Shown one piece after another: positions 34,677 through 45,601 of a stretch of 64,000 nt of DNA. Position numbers and translations under genes: made by a program. This DNA comes from Linum tenue. Its lineage: Eukaryota; Streptophyta; Magnoliopsida; Malpighiales; Linaceae. Below the pieces are notes generated by a model. It was not told the DNA's origin and ran no database searches. It saw only the letters and a program-made list of their open reading frames with translations. The DNA lies in the NCBI GenBank assembly GCA_946122785.1, contig CAMGYJ010000006.1, positions 31,819,168 to 31,883,167 of the forward strand, given 5' to 3'. Position 1 is the stretch's first letter. Every line of letters starts with the position of its first letter.

Positions 34677-35126
34677 TAGGAATGGCAATGGGGCAGGTCC
34701 GGGCCGGGTTTCTTGGTACCCAGACCCGCCCCGTGGCAGGGCGGGTCCAGGTCGGGTAATTGATCACGGGTCGCGGGTTAGGGCAGGTCGACCCAATGGG
34801 TATGCAATTTATTTGAAAAACATTAGAAATATTCGTTATTTTTATTATAAAACTAAGAAAATAAACAATATTATGACAATTGTAGTTAAATTATTAGAGA
34901 AATTGAGGTTTTCACTAATTTACAACTTTATTATAGCTAAAATATGATGCGATAAAAGTAAAATTCAAAGTAATTTGACTAAGATTTCATGTAATTTAGA
35001 CAAGAACGGGTCGAGAATGGGGCGGGTCAGGGCAGGTCGGGTCGATGAGACTACCCATGCCCGCCCCGCCCCAAAACAGGTCAAACAGGTCGGGTAAAAC
35101 GGGTCAGGTCGAAATTGCCATCCCTA
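34677..35126. mobile_element. hAT-type MITE, 450 bp, exact 8-bp TSD
   Basis: TSD 'cctgtagg' at 34669-34676 and 35127-35134. TIRs are 'taggaatggcaat' and the complement of 'tagggatggcaat'. Subterminal 'ggggcgggtcgggtc' repeats are typical of this MITE type. The 107-codon ORF inside is not a gene. Confidence 0.92.
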
Positions 35127-35134
35127 CCTGTAGG

Positions 35135-35796
35135 TTGAGGCGGGTCGGGAAGAATTGGATTAGTGGGTCGGTCCTAATCAAGTGGAATCCCAATCCCTTC
35201 ACTCTCACTTGCTTTCTCTCCCATTCCACAAGTGGGTAACATACAGTAATCCGGCCAACGGGCCGGGTAATAAGCTAGTTAGAATTAGAAAGCCCCAAAC
35301 AAAAGGACGCAGTTCACGGATACTGAGCAACGAGCCACCGCCAATGCTCGAGGAAAGTCCATCAACTCCTTTACATAGTGGGCAGCTTCGTAGACTTCAG
35401 AGAAATCCACCACGTCCAATGCTCTGCAAAACAAGCAAACAACAAACATAGCCAACAAGGACTATTCAAGTATCAATAGGCCCAATTAAGCTTTGAGACC
35501 CAAAAGCAGCAAGCATATGGAAGAAGGAACTAGGGCCCAGCTACTTGACCTGATAACAATGCAAGCCACTAATAGAAAACAAATTCCATAACGAAAAGAG
35601 CCCGTTCAAAAATTGCAGCAATAGCCGACGAGGAAAGACCCCTTTATGCTAATCCATCTCACCGCCTGACCGCCACAGTGAGAGACAGAGGATGGAGGCC
35701 GCGGTAGTTCCGATGAGTTCTCACCGGTCGGAGAAACTGGTAGATGCCAGATCAAGGGGAGCTCAGGAAATGAAAGTGAAGACAGAACAAATGCGC
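35135..35796. other. Intergenic, nothing recognised
   Basis: Short ORFs on both strands without domains. It is directly continuous with the sequence at 39822 once the MULE is removed. Confidence 0.4.
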
Positions 35797-36166
35797 GCGT
35801 AGCGGGGGTTAATTCCATGAATATTGTTTTTTTTAATTTACCACGAATATAGTGGTTTTAAAACTATTTACAAGAATATTGTGTTTTTTTATATGTTGAA
35901 AGCGCCGAAGCCCCAGTCCGGGGCGCCGCCGCTAGGTGCTTTTTTAAAAACAAAACTTGGCGGCGGCGTCCCGGACTGGGGCTTCGGCGCTTTTGAAAAA
36001 GTAAAAGCGTCGGCGCCCCGGACTGGGGCTTCGTCGCTGCCATTTTTTTCCACTCCAGCACCACCCATTCATATATATACTGCACCTTTCCTTCGGTTCT
36101 TCATCACCAAAAAACTGAAAGTAGTTCTGAGAGAAGCTCTGGTGTTGCTGTCTGGTTGCTGGGAAG

Positions 36167-37778
36167 ATGGCTAATAACAGGTAAGAGTCGTAATTTTTTT
36201 TTCATGTATTCATCATAATGATTTTGTCCAGTTAGTAATTAGAGTTTGTTTTTAATGTAGTGGTTTTAGAAGATTTGAACTAGCTGTTCGGTGGCGATCA
36301 GAGAAAGTAGAAGACAGTTTGGGTGTCCATTTTTTTGGTGGTTTAAGTTTCCAGATGACTATTCCATCCAGGGTGAACTATCAGAAACTTTCTGATCATA
36401 TAATTCGGAGAATACGGATTAGAGACGAAACAGTACAAGATAGTGTTGTGATTACAGGTTTCACCTACTGTCTTCCAGAATGGCAGAATGGTGTTTTATT
36501 TCATTATGCAATGCCTATTGTCGATGATGATAGCTTAAATGTGCTTTGGAATTTTATGGCACAAAATCCTTATTGTTTGGGTGCTGAGATACATGCTGAG
36601 CTCAGTGAGGATCGGGATGGAGAGGAAGACGATGATGACGGTGATGATACATGGAGCGTGCCATCCGATCATGCCTATGATGACGGTGATGACGGAGAGG
36701 AGGAAGAGGAGGACGGGGAGGAGGAGGATGGGGAGGGAGGAGAACTACCTAATTATCCTCCATATTTTTACTTGCAGGGTAATGAAGAGGACGAGGAATT
36801 ATCATATGCTGATTCATATGGCGTAATTCCAGGGTCTACTGTTGGTGGTTTTGATGGAGAATTCTACAAGGGGAGATATTTCACTCGAAACAAGCTGCAC
36901 AGGTGGCGATTAAGCACTATGCACTACAACGCAACTTTCAGTATAACATGGTGGAGTCGTCACCTTCAATCTCGAAGATCAGATGTTTGATGCACAAGGA
37001 GGACAAATGTCCTTGGATGGTGCGGTTTGGATGTCGAGATGTGGGAGGCGATTGGAGCGTGAGAAAGGTCAAGTTGGTGCATACTTGTAGCAGTACGACT
37101 CAACCGACGGATCATCGCCATCTTGATGTCGACGTGATATCTGAGGCCGTCAAACATTTGGTACGTGCCCAACCTAATCTGAGTGTTCTAACTGTGCAAG
37201 CCGAGTTGAAAGATAAGTTTAATATGCAAGTTACTTACAAGAAGGCTTGGTATGGGAAACAAAGAGCATTGGAGAAGTTGCATGGAAATTGGGAAGAATC
37301 CTATGATTTTTTGCAAACATTCTTGCGGGTGGTCAAGAGAAAAATGCCAACATCGGTGATTGATTGGGTAAGAGTTCCTTCGACTCAACCAGGTCATTCG
37401 ATATTCCAGCGAGTATTTTGGGCTTATGGACCTTGTATAGATGGATTCAAGTATTGTCCAGGCGTCATGGTTGTTGATGGGACATTTCTTACTGGGAAGT
37501 ATAAAGGAGTGCTACTCATGGCGAGCTCATTTGATGGTCGGAAGAAGATTTTTCCAATTGCATTTGCCATAGTGGAGAGTGAGAATACTGATAGTTGGCC
37601 ATGGTTCATACGTCACGTTCATGGTTTGACTGATCGAAATGATGTATGCATCATCTCAGATAGACATGCAGGACTCTATGAAGCCATGAATAACATCGGA
37701 AGAGGTTGGGAGTGGAGGTGGTGCATGCGACACTATGCAAGCAAAAATCTAATCTCAGCCGCGGAATGTGGAGGATGA
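36167..37778 (+). pseudogene. MuDR-type (MULE) transposase, frameshifted and 3'-truncated
   Basis: Start ATG at 36167, tiny exon 36167-36180, GT-AG intron 36181-36260, then an open frame past 36860 with a very acidic Asp/Glu stretch (36601-36740). The frame then has to shift between about 36850 and 36890 to read on as 'KQAAQVAIKHYALQRNF'. The second part (to 37778) has the zinc-binding region (C-x8-C ... H-x-C around 'KIRCLMHKEDKC' and 'VHTC') and the MULE catalytic core, with 'VDGTFLTGKYKG' and 'ISDRHAG' giving the first two catalytic Asp. It stops after 'CMRHYASKNL'. The third catalytic residue and the usual C-terminal SWIM finger are missing. An intact product would cut and paste DNA at MULE TIRs in the nucleus; this copy cannot. 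Confidence 0.88.
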
Positions 37779-39370
37779 GGCCGGTCCTGAACCATCCCAA
37801 ACTGTCCTAGCACGCGATCTGGATGATGCCACATCTGCGATGAGAAGCAGATCAGCGGAACTACTACTCGAAACGTGTGGGACTGGATCACGGTACCGCT
37901 GTAGTCCTGACCTCTATGAAAGTACGGACGCCACTGCACACAAGGATTGGTCACATAATAACTCCTAAATCTATAATAAATCAATTAAAACTATTCTATT
38001 CTATAAAACTAAATGTTATATACTAACCACGAATGTCGTGCACTCGTCAAACCACAACTTGTACAAGTAGAACTGATCTCCATGCTGACGGGTGTGGGCC
38101 GGAAGCCACCGAAGGCCACGTGGCACTGCGTCCTGAGTAATCTGCGCACCCGTCACCGCATGTAGTGGTGATGTATGAGGAAACCGCTCCCACGTCCAGA
38201 TCATCAGCAAGGCGGACCATCCACCAAAGTCACCACCCAGTGAAGAAGATGGCGTCATCTGCAGTGCCGATCTACCCATCTCACGGTACAAGTAGGATAG
38301 CACAGCTGATCCCCAAGCAAACCTCCCCGCTCTACGCCAATCCTCTACCAAAAGTAGATACTGCAGGTGATTTGAACCTCCAGACCGATCGGAGAACAAG
38401 ACACCTCCCATCAGAGACAGCGCATACGCTCTAGCAAACTGCTCTGTCGTCTCTGGTGATACAGAAAGCGGTAGCTCATCGAAAGTCTCCCTGAGCCAAG
38501 TAATCCGGATGACGCCGCCACCAAGATCAGTAGGAGCCTGTCCTAACAGTCGAAGACACATAGCCGACTAGTCCTCGTCTGGTATGTCTACTATGACGGC
38601 ATCACCGTCGATCGCTAATCCGGTGAGTGTCGCAACGTCCTCTAGGGTGATCGTCAACTCACCGAACGGCATGTGGAATGTCGATGTCTCGGGTCTCCAA
38701 CGCTCTACGAGCGCAGTAATCAAACCCGGATCACCGGTAAGAGGGGCTAGTGGCAGAACACTAGACAAGCCGGCATCGACGAGATACAGCAAGTACAGTG
38801 GATTGTATCGAACTAAATTGCCCGTATGACGAATGTGGTATGGTCGATCACCAGCCTATAATTAATGCACAAAACTATATTAATTCAATTCCTTCAATTT
38901 AATTCACCTAATATTTATATTTATATATCTAAACTAAACTTATTCTAATATAATATTCTTAATTTAATCTAATAATATTCTTAATTTAATCTAATTCTAT
39001 TCTTAATTTAATTTAATTCTATTCGTAATTTAATTTAATTCTATTCTATTCTATTCTATTAAACAGCTAATAAAAAAAAACTATAGAAATAGTTTAAACA
39101 ACTTACCTCATTTGCCCAAACTGCGTCAATCCGATGGTGACCATGCCCCCAAAGAAGTTCCGGATCATTCGGAGCAGTATCGATTGTCGTAGGTGGTGGT
39201 CTCATCGAACAAGGATCGATAAGCCTAGGAACTGAAAAAAAATATTAGAACACAAAAAAAAGCGGGAAAAAAAGTCGCCGCCGGCAGGACTCACTCCGGT
39301 AGCGTTCACGGCCGCCGCCACGCCGGCCTCGGCGTCCTCTGCCGCCGGGGGCCTGCTCGTCGTCCGACAT
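37733..39370 (-). pseudogene. Plant mobile domain (PMD, MAIN/MAIL-like) protein carried by the MULE
   Basis: Exons on the - strand: 39370-39295 (MSDDEQAPGGRGRRGRRGGG), 39231-39107, 38855-38028, and a further piece 37964-37733. The first three join in phase by GT-AG introns. PMD landmarks are 'LITALVERWRPETSTFHMPF', then 'GELTITLEDVATLTGL', and, in the last piece, 'MWHHPDRVLGQFGM'. A TAG at 38570-38568 lies in frame between 'DIPDED' and 'SAMCLRLLGQ', where a Trp codon (TGG) would be one base away. The 38028/37964 junction does not keep frame. The 3' end runs antisense into the transposase end and looks cut by a deletion. PMD proteins are known both as host nuclear factors affecting silencing and as TE-carried genes; the function here is inferred from that. 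Confidence 0.82.
38900..39090. repeat. AT-rich minisatellite in a PMD intron
   Basis: Repeats of 'attctatt(c)ttaatttaatt' about 20-23 bp long fill the intron between the second and third PMD exons. Confidence 0.8.
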
Positions 39371-39821
39371 AGCGCCGCCGCTTTAGTTGGAGCGCCTTCG
39401 CCTTGTGCCGCGCGCCGCCGCCTGGGACTGGGGCTCTGCCGCCTTTCTCTCGGCGTCGCCGCTCTCGTCCTCGGCGCTGGGATGGAGGATGAAGGAGGAG
39501 GGAGGAGCGGAGAGGGAGAGGGATGGGGTCTGGTGCGAAAGGGAGGGGAGGGAGGGGATAAAAAAAAGGAACCTTGATAGCGACGGCGCCCAAGTCTCGG
39601 GCTTTGGCGCCTTTTCTAATTTTTGAAATTTCAAAAAGCGCCAAAGCTCGAGACTGGGGCGCCGTCGCTATCTACACCCTTTAAAACTCGAATATCTGAG
39701 TCTCGGGCGCCGTCGCCAACTTCCCTCCAAAAAACACAATATTCCTGTTAATAGTTTTAAAACCACTATATTCGTGATAAATTAAAAAAAACAATATTCA
39801 TGAAATTAACCCACGTAGCGG

Positions 39822-40053
39822 CGGCTCCGCTGGCTGCGAACCATCTGAGGGGAATGGGGATCGAAAGCAAATACAAAAGCAAACCATAACAGGGACACAG
39901 AAATCAACCAAAGAAAACTGAGTAACAACTAATAAACACTAATTAAACAGCAGCGTCAATCTTAAACAAGTCAATTTGAATAATAAACATTATAATAAGC
40001 CAAGTTGAACAATCAAAAGAGAATTAATTTTGCAACGATACTTCAAATTGAAT
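39822..40053. other. Intergenic, nothing recognised
   Basis: A short spacer between the MULE and the Harbinger-like element. Confidence 0.4.
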
Positions 40054-40056
40054 TTA

Positions 40057-41842
40057 CGGGTCGTTTGCTTCAAGGTTTTGTTGATGGATTTGGTGATGGA
40101 CTTGCATTTATCATGGACTTTGACAAAAGTCTATTGTTTGTTTGGGCTCAAGTTAGGGTGCATAACCCATGGTTATGCACCTATCAATAACCAAATCTGG
40201 ACCCTTCATTTAGAAAATACAGATCTAAGGATGGAGAATTAAATGTCATTTTTATTTTCACTAGTTTTCTTAATTGACTCATATCTTTTTCGTTTTTACT
40301 CGGATTTTAATTTTTTTTTGCACAGATGGAACGAGTTCATCGTGCTCTACAAAATGAGATCAATTTTCAATATTTTTTGAGGAAAAAACAATTCTGGCCT
40401 CTCGGTACCAACTGCATACCATATGGTATCTTCTTCGTTTTTAATTCATTTTTGAAAACGTTTGCACAGCAAGGACGAGTTCATCATGATCTATTGGATC
40501 TAAAAATTTCTGGGTGAACAAATTACAAGACCAAAAAATACCACACAATACCATACAATACCACCCTGGTACGGGGTGGTATCTTATGGTATCTTATGGT
40601 ATACAATGTTAAAAGTCGTAAATGACAATTAATATACTTCTACTATCATGTATTCAACAATCCTACAGTTTTGGTTTGTGTCATACCACCATGGTACGCT
40701 TTTCAAACCATAGGTATGCCCTTATTTCAATACCAGTCAATACCATATGGTATAGACTGGTAAAAAATGGCTCAATTTTTTTTGTTCGAAAAATATATCA
40801 AAGTGGATATCATTTTGAAGAGCACAATTAATCTGATCTAACTGTGCAAAAAAAATTAAATTTTGACTTAAAACGAGTGAGAAATCGTCCTTCAAAGATT
40901 AAGGAGGAGAAAATTAAAGATTTTCCATGAGAGAGAGGATGCTGATGTCATGCTGATGTGGGCGGGTTGCTCATAGTTACTGACCATAAGGTTACTGACC
41001 TGATCCATTCCCGTTTGTTTGATGGAATTGGAGGGAGTAAATCCGTGGGGCCCACAGAGTTTGGAGGTCCAGATTCGTAGACCCCACGGACTTGGAAGTT
41101 CCACCTATGGAGGTGGGAATTGGGTGATGGATTTAAATCCATGATGGCATTTTACTAGTTTATCCCTACTTATTTTACCTAATGACTAATCTACCCTTCC
41201 TTCTTTTCCGGTGGCGGCCTCCAACTCTCTGTCCTCAGTTTTTCATATTGAGCAATGAATGGTAAAGGGACTCTCATGTTTGTTCTCCTTGTCTCTTTCT
41301 TTTTTTGGGCTTGTTTAACATTAATTTCTCACATAAATTGTGAATTTTGGGATGAAATTTTGGATTAAGCGTGGTGCTCGAGTTTGATAAAATCGGGACA
41401 TTTTCAATTGTGGTTGAATTTCACATCTTCGTCTACCAGAGTCTTCTATTTACTCCTCTATTGATATTTCTAACACTTTATGCTCATCTTGTGCATTATT
41501 GCTGGATCAACAGTTGGATCCAAAAATTAGGGAGTTGTGTCATGTCCAAACTATTATGCATTTCTATATTTGTAATTGAACGAGTTCACAAAGTAGAAAT
41601 TCAGTTACTTTGTATGCATTAGATTGGTTTTTAATGGAAATATAATTACATAAGGGTAACAAGGTAATTTGTATTTCATATCCACAAATCTAATTAAATA
41701 AAATTCATTATCAAATCCAACAAGCAAACAATAGACTTGTTCAAATCCATGATGCCACCAAATCCATCATATATCCATGGTTTTTCAAAACCCAGATTTT
41801 ACCAAAACTCTCATATTTCAAATCCATGAAGCAAACGACCCG
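40057..41842. mobile_element. PIF/Harbinger-like non-autonomous element with a nested insertion
   Basis: TIRs are 'cgggtcgtttgcttca' on the left and its complement on the right; the flanking TSD is 'tta' at 40054-40056 and 41843-41845. A TTA duplication is typical of PIF/Harbinger. The arms share further inverted similarity ('gatggatttggtg', 'gtctattgtttg'). Without the nested 868-bp copy and its duplicated target, the element is about 0.9 kb. No transposase is present. Confidence 0.8.
40145..41012 (+). mobile_element. Copy A of an 0.86-kb element with 9-bp TSD
   Basis: Begins 'ggctcaagttagggtgcata' and ends 'ctgatccattccc'. The 9-bp duplication 'gtttgtttg' is exact at 40136-40144 and 41013-41021. 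It is nested inside the Harbinger-like element. Its ends are not clear inverted repeats; both read GG...TAACC within the first ~23 bp. It contains repeated 'ataccatatggtat' palindromic sequence. A 9-bp TSD suggests a TIR-less MULE derivative, but the family is not recognised. Confidence 0.85.
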
Positions 41843-41845
41843 TTA

Positions 41846-42056
41846 TGGGAAAATATCACCAAAAACCGAGAGGCCAAAAGGAGACAGATGATGGCGAGAC
41901 AGAGATGACAGTTTACAGCGCAGGACCTCGAGGGTGACCCAAGCCGGCTGCTCCGACTGGTCTTGCTAACAATCGGAGTGAGAGCGACGCCTCTCTAATC
42001 GTCGTTTCTGGAGAAAATCGAGAGAGTTCTGAGGTGACTCTCTGTTTTTTCCTTAC
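41846..42056. other. Spacer between the two insertions
   Basis: GC-richer than its surroundings, without a recognisable coding region. It may be part of a 5' end of an unrecognised transcript. Confidence 0.3.
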
Positions 42057-42065
42057 GCCCAACAC

Positions 42066-42919
42066 GGGAACGGATCAGACCAGTAACCTTATGGTAAGTA
42101 AACATGACTAACCCGTCCATATCAGCATCCCTCTCTCTTCTGGAAAACCTTTAATTTTCCCCTCCTTTATCTTTGACGGACGATTTCTCACTCGTTTTAA
42201 GTCCAAATTTAATTTTTTTTGCACAGTTAGATCAGATTAATTGTGCTCTTCAAAATTATATCCACTTTGATATATTTTTCGAACAAAAAAAATTGATCCA
42301 TTTTTTACCAGTCTATACCATATGGTATTGACTGGTATTGAAATAAGAGCATACCTATGGTTTGAAAAGCGTACCATGGTGGTATGAACAAACCAAGACT
42401 GTAGGATGGTGGAATACATGATAGTATAAGTATATTAACTGTCATTTACGAATTTTAACATTGTGTAACACAAGTTACCACCCCGTACCAGGGTGGTATT
42501 GTATGGTATTGTGTGGTATTTTTTAGTCCTGTAATTTGTTCCCCCAGAAATTTGTAGATCCAATAGATCATGATGAACTCGTCCCTTCTGTGCAAATGTT
42601 TTCGAAAATGAATTAAAAATGAAGAAAATACCATATGGTATACAGTTGGTACCGAGAGGCCACAAAATTTTTGTTCTAAAAAAATATTGAAAATTGATCT
42701 CATTTTGTAGAGCACGATGAACTCGTTCCTTGTGTGCAAAAAAAAAAAAAAAATTAAAATCCGAGTTAAAACGAAAAAGATATGTGCCGACTAAAAAAAC
42801 TAGAGAAAATAAAAATGGTGTTTAATTCTCCATCCTTAGATGTGAATTTTCTAAATGAAGGGTCCATATTTGGTTATTGATGGGTGCATAACCCATGGTT
42901 ATGCACCCTATCTTGAGCC
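42066..42919 (-). mobile_element. Copy B of the 0.86-kb element, opposite orientation
   Basis: Read on the - strand it begins 'ggctcaagatagggtgcata' and ends 'ctgatccgttccc', as copy A does. The exact 9-bp duplication 'gcccaacac' (+ strand) is at 42057-42065 and 42920-42928. It aligns with copy A along its whole length with scattered substitutions and small indels. Together the two copies make a large inverted repeat with a ~1.05-kb spacer. Confidence 0.87.
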
Positions 42920-42928
42920 GCCCAACAC

Positions 42929-43400
42929 TTGTTATTTGCATTTCAATATATTTCGCTGAATTTGAATCGTCAGTTATCGTTTTTTTATATTAAATGATTC
43001 TTGTGGCTCGGGTTAGAGAATTAGGGATATGAGTTTAACCATTAGAGATTAAGGTATAATATCATGTCCCAAACTGTGGTTAATTTATGGTCTAAATAGT
43101 AAAACTCGACAGGCTTACGATAGTATGAAGTATGAACACAAGCGTACGCTAGTCTGAACCATATATATACATTGTTTCTTCTATCATACCTTGGATAAAA
43201 TATAAGATACAACATACCCTTAGGAAGAAAATACTATCTAAATATCAAATTAACCGGATGTGGTCAATTACCTATTCAGCTCCTGATAATCATGTTCGTT
43301 CTCTTTCGGTTTGCTTCTTGATAAATGTAATTAACCAACTAAAAGATTTGTGTCCATTTCATGTATATTGGGGACTTGGGGTCGTTTGGCTTTAGGGATT
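42929..43400. other. AT-rich intergenic, nothing recognised
   Basis: No gene, repeat or element end supported. Confidence 0.4.
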
Positions 43401-43407
43401 TGGGTAG

Positions 43408-43886
43408 TGATCCCGACGGCGGCCAGCCTAGTTATTATGTTAATTTAAAGATTCGTTACTATATACTAATTAATATCTAAAATGTATGAATTAATATTCA
43501 AGTCTGTTGAGTATCTAGATTGCACAGACTAGTATTCAAAACATCACCAACTAGTATCCAGATAGCATATACCAACTAATATCCACAATCAACCAACTAG
43601 TATTCAACATTGATACTTTTATGTGTTATCTGGATACTCTTATGTGTTATCTGGATACTAATTATGTGCTGTTTAGATACTATTCTGTGTTGTCTAGATA
43701 TTAGTTTGTGAATTTGGGATAATAGTTGATTCATGGTGGATATCAGTTAGCAAACTTTGAATACTAGTCTGTGCTCTCTAGATACTTTAGTACTTGGATA
43801 TTAATTCATGTATTTTGGATATCAGTTAGTATCTGCTAAAGAATCTTCAAGTTAGAAGATTAACTTTTCCCGACGACGGCGGCGGG
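43408..43886. mobile_element. Foldback (hairpin) element with internal ~20-bp repeats
   Basis: The arms of about 90 bp are inverted: the left has 'gatcccgacggcgg' and 'tgaattaatattcaag', the right has 'cttggatattaattca' and 'cccgacgacggcgg'. The loop holds many copies of 'gtgttatctggatact' and its complement 'aactagtatccagata'. The structure fits a MITE of unknown superfamily; no clear TSD was found. Confidence 0.7.
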
Positions 43887-43974
43887 AGGGAATGCGGAGG
43901 TGGTTATCTTTATTTCGTGTAGATTTTGTTGGGATGAGAATAAATTAATTTTTATATTATTTAAATGCAAGGTG

Positions 43975-44206
43975 GAGATTTAAAAAGATTAAAATTTAAT
44001 TTTTTAATTTTTAATTGCCACATCACATATTTAACGGTCAACTATTACAGTTGACTGTCACATCAACCAAAGTTAACGGAGACTAACGGAGAGTGAACAA
44101 ACATGAACGGTTAAACTAATTTTAATGGCCATGATTGGAATAAAACAATTTTAGTGGCAAACGTGAAACTTTTTAGTAATTCTGGTGATCAAACTTGCAA
44201 TTTACC
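43975..44206. mobile_element. Single MULE terminal repeat, remnant
   Basis: Read on the - strand from 44206 it starts 'ggtaaattgcaagtttgatc' and continues with 'tttcacgtttgccact' and 'gttaactttggttga'. This parallels the TIR of the Pack-MULE at 26626. No partner TIR was found nearby. Confidence 0.6.
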
Positions 44207-45600
44207 GAATCTACTAAATGGGTACGTTTATTAATTTCACAAAGTAGAGGGGTACAAAATGCTATTAACTCATAATAAACGAGAAGCGGAGGTTAGAATG
44301 ACACAATATAATATAATAAATAAATAAATAATTCGAAATAAAATTAAAATATATTTTCCAATATTATTTTTCCATTATTGTTTGGTTGGTATCTTAGTTT
44401 TGCAAAAACTTTATACTAATGAACTACTTTGGCCGAAATTTCTCAAAATTTTTTCATGAACAAAATTGCTAACTATTTGTACGGGGTCGTTTGGATGAGT
44501 CTTTCTAATGAGGCAATGTGGCCCAATTGCCTCAAAATGAGACAATTGAGCCAAATTGCCTCATTTGGCATCACAAAAACGAAATGGATCATTTTGGGCC
44601 GGGTAAATTGTAATGGACTCGTTAGGCGTCAATTGGAAATATCTGGGTGGGGCAGGTATTTTACATTGACGCGTTTTTTGGGCACACCTTCCCATTGTGG
44701 CCCTCGTTACTTTTCTCCTTCCTCTCTCTTCAACGATGCCCTGCTTCTTCTCTATTTCTCTTTCTCATCTTTCACTATAGACTATATGCAACGGGCTTTA
44801 AAAAATCACTAGTCTTCTCTTCTCCCTTTCACAGCAAGATTTGGGGGTTCTACGAGCACGCCGTCCGCCATGAAGATATGAATCGCCGTCGGTAGGGGGT
44901 TTCTCCAAGCATGACATATGCCATTAAGAGATGACCCGCCGCCAATAGAGAGGATAAATGAGGGTTTCTCTAACGCGCCGTTGAGCTAGCTTTCTGGGTT
45001 TGTGAAGTGTTGCTCCTGATTCGAATAATCAATAACTTGTTCCTCCCAATTGTTGACGGTCTAGCTTCTGTCGATTGCTCATCGATTTTCAATTTTGTTT
45101 TGGATCGATGCTCAACAATTCTTATCACATAAGGATTCCAATTTATCTTCGATGAGTTAACCTTCCTTGCATCACTTAATCTTTTCATTCATTTCCATAA
45201 TACATGACTCATTGTTTCATCGACAAAGATCCTAAGGTAATAGATGTTGAGAAATGAATAATTGCTTCTAATTAATTGAAAAATAAAGTAGTGTACAAAC
45301 TTTCATTGGACGATTTCCACTCATATCACTTACTATATGTAATAAAATAAAATAAAATAAAAAAGGCCTCAGCGGGTGCCATTTTGCGACCTCTGCCACT
45401 AGCCCCCGTCCACTTGCATTAGGGAGCAAGCCGAGATACCAAACGCAAACAGACCCAACCCCCCCTCCTGTTCTTACCTCTACCCTCTGAAAGAAACAAA
45501 TCAGACAAATTTCTTTCCTTTTGACCCCGCCTTTTTTCACACATTTAATTAAAACAAAATGCGAATCTCTCTTTAATTCTTTCTTGTGTGGTAGCTCTGA
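44207..45600. other. Intergenic, downstream of the expansin gene
   Basis: The region near 44480 has 'ggggtcgtttggatgagtc', a MITE-end-like sequence without a matching end. The short ORFs have no domains. The last ~250 bp before 45600 are probably expansin 3' UTR and flank. Confidence 0.4.
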
Positions 45601-45601
45601 A

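Larger units (their letters stand above)
35806..39812. mobile_element. Mutator-like element with transposase and plant-mobile-domain gene, 4.0 kb
   Basis: TIRs of about 80 bp begin 'gggttaattccatgaat' on the left and the complement of 'gggttaatttcatgaat' on the right. The 9-bp flanks are gcgtagcgg (35797-35805) and acgtagcgg (39813-39821), 8 of 9 identical. Inside the TIRs, each end has GC-rich hairpin-forming sequence: 'gccccagtccggggcgcc' at 35908-35925 and related inverted copies to 36035, and at 39580-39720. It carries two genes pointing at each other. Confidence 0.92.

Noticed and set aside
36539..36826. 95-codon + strand ORF in the acidic region of the transposase
   Set aside because: Alternative frame of the Asp/Glu-rich coding stretch.
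40326..42739. Short ORFs conserved between the two arms of the inverted pair
   Set aside because: Both copies belong to the same non-coding element; codons show no protein constraint and frames differ at indels.
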